Source: Spatholobus suberectus (lineage: Eukaryota > Streptophyta > Magnoliopsida > Fabales > Fabaceae). From it: a DNA stretch of 64,000 bases. The position numbers were made by a program, and so were the translations under genes. The stretch lies in contig CM014729.1 in assembly GCA_004329165.1 (NCBI GenBank), forward strand, positions 45,045,839-45,109,838. The letters run 5' to 3'. Of this stretch, positions 50,601 through 62,600 are shown piece after piece (within the stretch, counting starts at the first letter, position 1; the number at the start of each line of letters is the position of its first letter). The notes under the pieces were generated by a model, which had not been told where the DNA came from, searched no databases, and saw only the letters and a list, made by a program, of their open reading frames with translations.

Positions 50601-53600
50601 ATTGCATAGTAAGTTGCAGGTCTGGATTTTGTGAGAAAGCATCGAATGGGGCTGTGGCAAACCCTATCTAAACATTCCTTGAAACCTCTATCGAGGTGTT
50701 CGACATGTTTGTGAAAGCACCAGTCATCGCTATCGTCACCACGGTTGAAAGAGATTAGAGCCAAAACTTTGATACCATCTAAGTTTAGAGAATATTTTAT
50801 TTTTCTCTTTATGGAAAAAATAATAATACTTAGGGCATTTATGCAGAATTGAATGACTGATTTTGCTACAAATATAAATTAAACAAAAAGCGAATGTCCT
50901 AAAAATAAAGAAAGAAATAAGGAAATAAGTCCACATAATTTCTTAATATATCTAAATTGATTTGATTCAAATTTATTGCTCCTAAAATAGCTCCAAAGAA
51001 TCTAGACAAATTCTTCTACCAAATTCAACATCTTCTTTCCTGATTCTTGTGTATTTCAGGATCTGCTAACTCAAAAGATTATTGGTAGAGGAAAAGTATC
51101 CAATGAGTTATACTTAATATATGAAAGAGTTCCTACAACATCCATAGCTTCTACAATAACTAAAGTATCCCCTCTACAACTTCACTGTTAGCTAAGTCAT
51201 CCATATTTAGGAGTTCTTAGCAAATTATGTCCTCAGTTAAAGTCCAATTCAAGTCTATTTTGTGAGTCTTGTTAATTTATTAAATATCATTATAGTGTTT
51301 ATTTGCCTCATTCAAATAAAAGAGCTCAAGCTCTTTTTAATATTGTTCATTTTGATGTATGGGGTCCTTGCCAATTACTTCAAAATTTGGTTATAAATAT
51401 TTTGTTACTTTTGTTGATGCTATTCTCATGCAGCATGATTATATCTAATGAAATCTAGATCTAAATTATTTATGATATTTGGTCATTTTTGTGCTGCAAT
51501 TTGTACTCAATTTGGTTGTCATGTCCGTGTTCTTTGTAGTGATGGTGCTAAAGAATATTTTTCTACACTATTTTGCACTTTCATGAATGAAAATGGCATA
51601 TTGTATCTATCTTATGTTGTCATTCCACAACAAAATGAGGTGGTTAAGCGTAAAAATTGTCATCTTATGGAGGTTGCTTGGGCCTAATTATTTGAGATGA
51701 AGGTTTCAAAAAAATTTCGGCAAATGCATGCAGTCCTTACTATTGCATATTTAATTAATCGCATGCTATCTTTTATCTTAAATGGTACAATTCCTTGTTC
51801 CCTTCTTTTTCCTTCTCATTCTTTGTTTCCTTTACCTCCAAAAATATTTGGTTGTACATGTGTTCGTGTATGTTGTTTGTTTCCAAGTAACCAAGTTGGA
51901 TCCAAAGTCCTTGAACTGTTTGTACTTGTTTCAAGGGTACCGTTGCTTCTCTCCAGACTTTGGTCAGTACCTTATCTCTACAGATGTGACTTCTGTTGAA
52001 GATCGCCTATTTTGTCTATGCTGAATCATCTGTGCTTGTGTAATAGTCGGAAGATTCTTTCTTAACTTCATTATTATCCACTCTTCTCCTCTAACTCCCC
52101 TTAATATAGGTTTCTATTTTTTTGAGCAAACATATTGTCATCGTCCCAAACAAGTTTCAACTGAAGCTCCACTAGAGACTACTCAACCTTTACCTGTACC
52201 TCTTTTGGCATTTGCAGATTCTCCTTCAAACCTTGATCTTTCCACAACGTTACATACAGTTAAATGCACTTGTGTTCATTCTATTTCTTCATATGTGTCT
52301 TTTGCTCATTTGTCATCCATCTTTAAGTCTTTGTTACTGACCTAGATTCTATTTCTATTCCTAAAACATTTTAGATACCCTTAGTCATGGTGACTGGAGA
52401 CAAGTTATAGAGGAGGAAATGATGGTTCTTGAGAAAAATGAAACATGGGATTTAATTTTCCTTCCTGTAGACTATTATTGGCTACAAGTGGGTTTATATT
52501 GACAAGATGAATCCTAATGGATCTATGGCTCGTTTAAAGGAACGCCTCATTGCCAAAGGATATGCTCAAATTTATGAAGTTGATTATACTTTTTTTTTCC
52601 TGTTGATAAGTTTCCCTCTGTTCATATTCTTATACCTCTTGCTACTAAAATCATTGGCCTTTGTTTCAATTGGATGTGAAAAATGCTTTCTTGCATGGTT
52701 ACTTAAAGGAGGAGGTGTATATGGAGCAACCACTGGGTTTGTTGCTCAGGGGGCATATGGAAAGGTGTGTTGCTCAAAGAAGTCATTATACAGCTTGAAG
52801 CAATCACCTAGATCTTGGTTTGGGAGATTTAGTGAACTGGTTTTGGCATTTGGATTGAAGAGAAGTCTGTGTTATCATATAGTATTTTTTTTAAGCAAAC
52901 TAACATTGGCAGCATTTTTCTTATGGTGTATGTTGATGATATTGTGATTACAAGAAGTGATAGCAAAGGCATTGATGACTTGAAGAACTTCCTCCAAACA
53001 TAGTTTCAAACAAAAGACTTGGGGGCCTTGAAGTACTTCTTGGGTATTGAAGTCATGTACTCAAAGAAGGGGATCTTCATTTCACAAGAAAACTACGTTT
53101 TGGACCTATTGGCTGAGACTTGTTTGATGGGAGCCAAACCATGTGAGACCTCTATGTAGCCAGGAGTCAAGCTAACAGTAAATGGTGTTTCATTCTCTGA
53201 TCCATAGAGATATAGGCGATTGGTAGGGAAGTTGAACTATCTCACAATTACTATCACTAAACTAATATTGCCTTTCCAGGTGGAGGCTTTCTCTAATGTG
53301 GATTGGGTAGGGTCTCCTATGGACTATTAATCTACCACAGGCTACTATGTATATTTGGAGGTAATTTGATCTCTTGGAAAAGTAAGAAGCAAAATATGGT
53401 GGTGAGATCTAGTGCAAAAGTAGAATACTGAGCTATGGCTCAAATAGCTTGTGAATTAATATGGGTAAGACAAATTTTCAAGGAGATGGGATTTGTCAAT
53501 ATATGTCCTATGAAACTGTGGTGTGATAACTAAGCTATCATATATATTACATCAAATGCAATTTTTCATAAAAGAACAAAGCATATTGAGGTAGTTTGTC

Positions 53601-56600
53601 ACTTCATTCGAGAGAATGTTCAACAAAATCTTATATCTAGTTTTTAAGATAGGCGACCAACTAGTAGATGTGATTACAAAAGCTTTGAATGGGATGCATA
53701 ATTATTTTATTTGTAACGAGCTAGGAATGATTAACATCTATGCTCCAACTTGAGGGGGAACGTTAAGAGTTAATGCTAAGAGTTATCATAATAAAGGGTT
53801 TTAGTATGTATACAAGCTCAACCCGTATGCTTGTATATAGTTAGTAATATAAATATGAGGGTCACTACACAAAGTAGTGTATCTAATTATAGTTTACTCA
53901 CATGGATCTTTCTCTCTCCTTCTCTACACTCCTATATGTGTGTTAAGTGTGGATTGATCTCATAATCAATTTCCCATCTTTTTTTAACATTGTTCTATAG
54001 TTGTTTCCTTATCAAATTCTTTCTTGGACCAATTTCTGTTCATAAGCTGTGCAAATTTTGGTAAAAGGAAAGAAGCCAGTTTTGTTGTAGTAATGTGTAA
54101 TCTGTGCTACACTTTAGTGTATTCGATTGGAGTATAAACTCTAACATCATTAAAGGGACTCTTCATATGAAAGCTTCTTGGCAATAAGATTAGGCATTTG
54201 GCTTCCACTTTGTGTAAAGTACAAGATCCTTTTAGTTACTAATATGCTGAGGATAGTATAGCTTTGTTTCTTTCTATTATTTCATTTGTTCTCTATTATT
54301 TATTTTCTTTCTTTAGAAGGATCGCTTATCCTTCTAACTCTTAGCCTTAATGAATTTCTTCTTTTATTAAAAATAAAAGATATAATTTGAACTGCAAGTT
54401 GTTGAAAGATATTTCTGTTTCTTATTCATATGTTTATCTGCTCACTTTCTTACACTTAAACTATATTAAAATTTGGGGAAATCTAAAATCTTTTGGAATT
54501 GTCTTTTAGTCTCTTAATTCATCATGAATAATTTTTAAGGCCAAAGGTTATGACTTATATTTGACTTAAACATTTTTAGGTGTTCTTTGAAACTTTCTAT
54601 AATCCATTTAATTGCCTTGTGCTTCCCCTAATAAGACTCATTCTTGTTTAGAAAAATAGGCAGATCAATTAATATTCTTACTACCTTGAAAATATGTAGC
54701 GTGCTTGCTTGAATCCAATACTTCAACAAGTGGTTTGCTTATGCTTATGATAGAAACTGTCCAAAATCTTAAATCTTCCTTTAAATCCATATCTTTCTAT
54801 AAACTCATTAGAAGAACAGACTTAAAAAATATTACTATTGACTTCTTTGATTATTGACGAATTTTAACCTCGTATGTATTTTGTTGTGGCTACAGCATCT
54901 ACATGGGAGATCAGAAATTTGAACACACCTATGGGATCAGATAGACCAAGATGTTTAGTGACCCACACTTTAGAGATACACTCTGCATCCTGGTATCGAT
55001 GGAAGAATAGCCAATCAAGCACAAAATTTGAGAAGAGCGTCCCTTATGCATTGTTGTGCCAAGTGGCAGGTCAAGTAATTGAACTTTTGTTTTTATCTTG
55101 TTTCTATCTGAGCTCTAAAACCATTGACAATTCAAACTATGAAAAGTATGAGAAATAAACTATTTACAAATATAACAGAAACTCTAACATAATATCATAA
55201 AATAGTGAAACTGCGGGAAATGGAGAAAAAGTTGTGTATTTTATTTAGGATGGGATCCAAAAAGATAATTTTGGGTGGATTCAATTCAATTTTAGGAACA
55301 TATCTGATTACTTGGTATCTAATTCCATTTTACTGTTACCATCATAACTTTAGAATCATACCATAGAAGGGTGAAAAGCTATAGGATATGGATTTGGAAT
55401 ATTGGAATCTATAGGTTTTATTGAATGTGCGTATACCCACACACATTAAGTCTGTATTTATAATAGTAATGAAAAGTAAAATAAAGATACATGGAAAGAA
55501 AATCAACAAGAACACTAATTTCTAGCTTTACATATTTTCGTATATATAGTGATCTAATCATATCTTTAACACTCCCCTCAAGCTGGAGCATATATGTCAT
55601 ATGAACCAAGTTGGTTACAAATGTTGTCAACCTAAGAGCCTTTGAGAGATTTTGTGAACATGTCTACCAGTTGATCATCAGAGCTGACAAAGTTAGTAGT
55701 GATTTCTCCTAAGAGCACTTTCTCTCTTACAAAATGATAGTCTATCTCTATGTGTTTGGTTTGCTCATGGAAAACTAGATTAGATGCAATGTGGATATCA
55801 CAAATAAGCTTAGTATCCTGAGTGTCTCCAAATAGTAATTGTTGGAGAAGTTGCCTAAGCCATGTAATCTTGCATGCAGCTGCTACCATGGCACGGTATT
55901 AGCTTCAACACTGGATCTAGCAACTATATTCTGCTTCTTACTTTTCCATAAGATAATATTCCCTCCAATAAGGACATAGTAACCAGAGGTGGACCTCCTA
56001 TCTGATGGTAATCCTACCTAATCAGCATTAGAGTAACAAACAATTTTGGCATTGCCTTTGTCTTCATATAATAATCTGCAACTTGGTGCATTTTTTATAT
56101 ATCTCAAAATACGCATGATAGCATCCCAATGGCTATCACAAGGGGCATTCAGGAATTGACTGATGACACTGACTGCAAACGTGATGCCTAGCCTAGTGAC
56201 AGTGAGATAATTAAGTCTACCTACAAGTCATCGGTATCCTTTCGGGTCTTCTAATGGCTTCCCCTCACCTAGAAGAAGCTTCACATTAAGGTCCATAGGA
56301 GTGTCGTTGGGGCGATATCAAGCATACTAGTCTTAGTAAGAATATCCAAAGCATACTTTCAATGGAAAATGGCAATGTTGAAGGAGGATTGAGCAACCTC
56401 AATGCCCAAGAAGTATTTAAGTAGCCTTAAGTCTTTTGTCTAAAACTAACTATGTAGATGGGATTTAAGCCAATGGATACCATCAAAGTCATCGCTAGTA
56501 ATAATGATGTCATCAACATAGACGATAAGAAAAATGCACAGGCCAGACGAAGAATGGAGGGAAAACACAAAATGATAGCCTGACAATGATTCATACCAAA

Positions 56601-59600
56601 CTGAAACAAGGCAAAGCTAAAACAACCAAACTAGGCATGGGGGGACTACTTCAGACCATATAGAGAGCAACAAAGGCGACAGACAAGTCGAGGGTTACTT
56701 GAAATAGTAAAACCTGAAGGCTGATCCATATAAACCTCTTATTGCAATTCACCATGCAAAAAGGCATTTTTAATGTCCAGTTGGTAAATAGGCCAATGGC
56801 GATGGCAACCATAGCAAGAAACAAACAATAGAAGTGATTTTGGCCATAGGGGAAAAGGTGTCCCCATAATTGAGACCTAAAATTTGAGTATAGCCCTTAG
56901 CTACGAAGCTAGCTTTAAACCAATCAATAGTGCCATCCGAGCGAATCTTCACTGTATAAGCCCAACAACAACCAACAATAGTCTTATCAAGAGGCAAGGG
57001 AACTAGTTCCCAAGTGTCACTAGCTTGTAAAGTAACCATTTCTTCCAACATCGCTTGTTGCCAATGTGGATCAGCCATGGCTTCACCTATAGACTTAGGA
57101 ATAGACATAGAATCCAAAGAAGAAAGAAAAGAGAAATAGGAAGGAGATAAACAATCATAATGAAAATGACAAGTATATAAAGGGTTAGGGTTACAAGAAG
57201 ACCGAATACCTTTGCGAAGGGCAATAGGAAGTTCTGGTGCAAGTGACATTAGCGTTGAGGCATTTGGAGCAGGAAATGATACTAGAGGATCAATAGATGG
57301 ATCTGCCGGAGGGAGTCGTTGTCGTTGCTAATAAGTAGTGGGGGTGGAGTAAAGTTGACAAATGAAGCTAGAACAATAGGTGGGTCAGAGGAGCATCGTC
57401 AACCTTGGAAGTAGCGAAGAAGAGATAAGACTTGAAAAAAGTCATGTTAGTAGAAACTAGATACCGTTGGAGTTGGGGACAGAAACAAGGATATCCTTTC
57501 TGAAGTCAGGAGTGATCAAGAAAAAGTCATTTTAGAGATTAAGTAGAGAGTTTATCTTTACTTGAAGTGAGGTTATGGACAAAACAAGTATAGCCAAAGG
57601 CACGGAGAAGAACAAGGTAAATGTCCTATTTAGGGTACAGAATGGAATATGAAACCTAATTGTGAAAGACAGGCGTGGGCATCCAATTGATCAGATAACA
57701 TGTTGTAAGAAGCACATCACCCCAAAAATGGAGAGAAAAGTTATAGTGAAAGAGAAGACTATGAGTTGTTTCAACAAGGTGACGGTTTTTCTGTTCAGCA
57801 ACACCATTTTGTTGTGGAGTATGAGCACATGACGTTTAATGGAGAATTCCCTGCAAGGTTAGAAACAACTAAAATTGGGAAGACAAATATTCTCAGTGCA
57901 TTGTCAGTTCGTAAAATTTTAATTAAAGCCCTAAACTGATTATGGACCTCTTGGGAGAATCCTTGAAAAATAGAGAAAACATCATAACACCTTTTTATTA
58001 AGAAAACCTAAGTACAACGGGGAAAATCATCAATAAATATGACAAAGCAGTAATATCCTAAAGTTGAACAAACTTGACTAGGATCCCAAATATCGAAGTG
58101 AATTAAAGCAAAAGGTGACACAACACTTTTATTGATACGAGGAGTAAAAGAATGATCAACATGTTTTCCTAACTAACACGACTCACGCTGTAAGAACTTA
58201 AGTGTAGGAGACTAGGAACCAAAAGACGTAGTTTTTCCAGACTAGGATGATCAAGGCACTGATGGGCAAGAGCTTGGGAGGCAGTAGAGACATAGGCAAC
58301 TAGTAGCGAAAGGTGGTATAATCCTCAAGACTCATGTCCTGCTCCAATCGTGTATCCAATACATCGATCTTGTACAAGAATAGAGATATAAGCAAAAAGA
58401 ACAGAGTAATCAAGGGTGTGGATGAGCTTGCTAATGGAAATTAGATTAAAAGGACAACTAGGAAAAAATAAGACAGAATTTAAAGAACATAGTAATCAAG
58501 GGAGTGTTTGGCCAATGCCACAAACTTTGATCTGAGAGCAGTCAGCAAGAGTAACAAAGGGCAATAAGCCCGAAAAAGACAAGTGAGAAAAAAGAGATTT
58601 GTCACCAGTCATATAATTAAAGGTCTCGGAGTCCAATATCTAAGGTCTAAGGAGGACTAAGAGACAAGTTTCAAGATTACTAGACTAAGCCATGACAGTA
58701 ACAGGCAAGGTGGGTTGTTAGGCTGCCTAGAACTGAAGGAAATCATTATATTCGGCAGTAGATATAGTGACATCTACAAGCAGGACAAGTGCTGTAACTT
58801 GGGCTACATTAGCCAACTTCGACTACTTTCTAGCCTTGGTGCGACACTCTGCTTCCACGTGGCCAAAGTGACTACTGTAATTGCATCAAGGACAACTTTT
58901 ACCACCACAACCCCCACTACGTCTACCGCGATAAGAAAAGTAGGAGACAAAGGCAAAGAAATCACCCGAGGGGTAGAGGAATGCCCAAAAACATATGGAA
59001 TGGAGATGCACAATAATTGTTCACTAACTATATCATAGGTAGGAACCGTAGGAGCTGATAAGATCTGATTACGAATCGAGTCAAGTTCAAAGGGTAGACT
59101 AGCAAGGGCAAGAATCATGAAGAATTGGCTGCGCAACTAGGAAAAGGTCTCTGCATCAGTAGTAAAAGACATAAGTTTAGCGAAATCTACCAGCAGATGG
59201 TCAAGCTTACCAAGCTATGTCTACATGTCCATATTTTCTAGCTCGGTGGACATCATAGTGGTCACCACACTGTAGAGGTGGTGGACATCATTAGAGTAGA
59301 CTTTCTTAGCCTTGGTCTAAACGTCATAACAAGTGAGGAAAGCTTGGTATTGGAGTTGAAGGTTAGGAGCAGTGGAGAATTAAAGGACGTTGCATAGGGA
59401 CACATCAATTTACTGCCAACGAACCCGATCTTTGGTGAGAATAGCCAAGGCTTGGGTGGTCAAGTGCTCAGCACAGCCTTGGCCTTAGAACCATAGTTGG
59501 ATAGTCGAGGCCTAAATGCTATAATTCACAGTCTCGGTCAATTTTTTCATAGAGGATCAGTGGGACATTGATAAATGTCGTAGCAGAAGCGAAGTCTCCA

Positions 59601-62600
59601 GAAGAACTGATGGTTGCCATGTGAAAAGAGGAAAATAGGGTCTCGGTAGGCTCGCTGGAGGGAGAAAAGGCCAGTGGAAGGGTCGCTAGTGTGTGGGGTC
59701 ACAAAAAAAAGGCTCACGAGCCAATTTGGTGCAGACAAGTGAGTTACACACGCCAAAGAGAAGCGGCGCGTTCAGAGGTGGGGCAGGCGGAGTTCTAGTC
59801 GCCAAAGAAAGGCAACTATAGTTGTGTGGTCGCGCTAGAATAGGTTGGGCTTGGTGGCAGCAAGGGGGACAAAAAACAATCACGTTGGCACTATTCACTC
59901 GTGAGTGGCACACCCCTGGGGTGCAAGGTTTACACCAGTAATGTAGGTTTTACTGAATGTGTGTATACCCACACACTTTAGGCCTGTATTTATAATATTA
60001 ATAAAGAGTACAAATAAGTATACATGGAACGAAAATCAAAAAGATCCCTAAATTCTAGCGTTGCATATTTTCGTATTTATAGAGATCTAATCTTATCTTT
60101 AACAAAATCAATGGTATTGACTGCTTCCGTTTTCCTAGGTTCTATTAGTTTGGTCATTTGTAATCTTATTTATATACCTTCCTTAAAGGGATTATTTATA
60201 TATTTTGCATGTTGTTTTTCATTTGTTCGTTTTCTTCCATTGGCTAATCAAGTTTTTTGTCTAACACATCTATTTCCATGTTTATTTCCCTCACTAGTTT
60301 CTGTTTTGAAATTAATGCTTTGTTCTCTTTCCTTCAACAATTCTTCTCCCTTTATGTTTTGTTGCTCCCTGGATTCTCTTCCCTCACTGTTATTTCTCTT
60401 CAACACTTCACTTTCCTTTTCATCTTCTTGCTTGTTTCTAGTTCTGCTACAATTTGCTGCATTCCTTTGGCTTTTGTGTGCTTTCAAGGTCACCAATTCT
60501 TTAAGAGTCTACAGTTAGGCTTCTTGGAGCTCATCTCATTTGGATTGTTCCTTGCAAGCGTGCACTACTTTCCTCCAATCTTCTTCCTAGTTTTGTTGTA
60601 GAGCTTCGATGCTCTTCTCCAATGTCTTTAACCAACCTTTCATGGATGTTGTCACTTTAAATTGCTCCCAAGATTTTGATTCTTCATCTTGAAATGCCAT
60701 TAACTCTAACTTTTCATGATTCTCTGCTTCCACAGTATAGGTTGTTTCTCCCCTAGCTTAATTACATTCATCTTCTCTGCTATTTTCCAAAGCTCATGAT
60801 TCTTGCTCTTCATCTTGAACCTACATCGGTAGGTTTGGATCAAATTTTGGTTGGAACTCTTTGAGCAAAGCCTTCAAGAATTTCCACCATGATGCACCTG
60901 GATGGTCCCTTTTCCACAGATACCGAAACCCTAAACCCTAAATCCTAAACCCAAACAAATGCACGTCCTTGCAGAGCCTTATCAACCTTCTGTTTCTTTT
61001 CTTCCTCAATTATTCAAATGGCCTTAAAATTCTGCTCCACATTAATCAGCCACCAATAAGCTTCTGCTTCAAATTTTGGAATAATCTTTAAGACTTAATT
61101 CCCATAACTACAAGATTGAAGCTCTAATACCAAGTGATTGAACTAGATCATGACAGAGAGGAAAATAGAGATAATAGATGAAGAAAAGTGACAAAATTTG
61201 TATTATTCTCTAGTACAACTCTCCAGTAACACAATAGATGGATTACACTAATGCTTGAGGTATTCGAGTGACCCTAACCTCTTCCCTCTCTTTAAGAGTC
61301 CAAACCTTTCCAAAATGATAAGATCCCCTCTGTTAACCTCTTTTCTTATTTATAGGCAACATGCCTTATCCAAATTATCTCACATAAGTAATATAACTAA
61401 CAAATGGCTAACTAACTAACCTATTGTAACTAACTACTAATGGGGGTTGTTGATAGGGACTTGGTTATTATAAGGTTCCTAAGTCCCACATTAAGTAGTA
61501 TGGGATGCTCGGTGGAGTACTTAAGTGACGTGGTTCTCCCCCTTTGACAACTAGCTTTAATTTTGAGGGAGGATTGCCCAAGTGCTTGAGTTCTTATCAG
61601 TTGTCTCGAAAAGGGCTACGGCAAAGTACTTAAGTGGCTTGGTTCTCCTCCCCCTATGACAACTAGCTTTTAAAGGAGTATGATGCAAGAATAACTTGAG
61701 AGATTAGCTCTCAACTCTAGAATTATTTATAGAATTACTGCTCAAATAAATCCCAATGATTTGGGGATAAAATAATGTAAATACAGAAAGTTTACAAATC
61801 AGGATACCAATCTAAATATGCACAGATAATCAAATCCTGGTAAATAAGGAAGTAGGGATTTATGGAAAGAACAAATCTCAACATCTTTAAATTGTTCTTT
61901 TCCATTTCAAAAACAGAAAATAAATTAACAAAGTTACATGCTTGTATGTACTATTGGTATGACCTTTATACCCATATTGAACTGTAGCATTTAATACATG
62001 TTCTTAAATAATGGTAGGTCTAAAGGAATATATTGGAGCCAATCCAGCAGTCCTCCAACAATATGCCACTACTGTTGTTCATTCTCAAATCTCCAATACT
62101 TCTATGTCCAGTTCTGAATTTGTAGATGCAAAAGTGCAAGATGAGTTTTATGATGCAATCGCCGCTGAGTCATTGTCATCGGATGAAGAAAGTGATGAGG
62201 ATAAGGAACTAGATAAGGTTTCCATCAAAATTCTTATCAACTACAAGAAAGTTTTCAATAGAAATGGATATTATTTGTGTGTGACAGGTTTGAAACAAAG
62301 GTACTTTTTCTGTTAAATTGTATAATTTAATACTTTATCCAATTTGTCAGGAGCAAAGAGTCTTCACAACCTTAGATTTGAAGCGAACAGCAGGTCAGCC
62401 TTCTTTTCTTGTTATTTGGATGGGATAAAAAGGCATTGTAACTTTCTATGTGTAGTTCTATTTATTTATATTATCCAATTCTCAAATACATCAATTGCTT
62501 TATTGTAAGATTATAGTTTATTTCTATATCTGATTCCTGCAAAATTGACAGTATGAGACCATATACTTCAGAGAATAGAAACAGATCAATTAGGAGGCAA

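Larger units (their letters stand above)
44259..51030 (-). mobile_element. Ty1/copia retrotransposon F, inside E, carrying gypsy fragment G
   Basis: The LTRs 44259-44510 and 50780-51030 (about 250 bp) share GAATGACTGATT and TTTATTGCTCCTAAAATAGC. The target duplication is TTTTC (44254-44258) and TCTTC (51031-51035). The minus-strand primer site TGGTATCAAAGTTTTGG starts near 50777. Total length is 6,772 bp; without G it is about 5.0 kb. Coding order on the minus strand is gag, GAG-pre, [G], integrase, RT and RNase H. The LTRs differ at more than one base in ten by eye, so it is old. Confidence 0.88.
37546..53928 (+). mobile_element. Ty1/copia retrotransposon E, host of D and F
   Basis: The 5' LTR is 37546-37621 plus 42486-42577 (split by D) and the 3' LTR is 53774-53928. 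Both begin TGCTAAGAGTTATCATAATA. CTCCT at 37541-37545 and 53929-53933 is an exact target duplication. The primer site TGGTATCTAGAGCC starts at 42578, and a purine tract (GAGGGGGAA) precedes the 3' LTR. Subtracting D and F leaves 4.74 kb, a normal copia length. The order is gag, protease, [F], GAG-pre, integrase, RT, RNase H. All frames are broken. Confidence 0.88.
55410..60104 (-). mobile_element. Ty1/copia retrotransposon H
   Basis: The LTRs 55410-55571 and 59942-60104 (about 162 bp) share GAATGTG(C/T)GTATACCCACAC and end CTTTAACA. The target duplication is GAATC (55405-55409) and AAATC (60105-60109). On the minus strand the order is gag, protease, integrase, RT, RNase H and a purine tract (plus ACTCCCCTCAAGC) by the 3' LTR. 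Total 4,695 bp with broken frames. It is antisense to the host gene in intron 13. Confidence 0.88.

Noticed and set aside
60024..60518. Hydrophobic plus-strand frame of 164 codons that looks like a membrane protein
   Set aside because: It is the complement of a Lys/Glu-rich gag coiled region on the minus strand and begins in the LTR of copia H.
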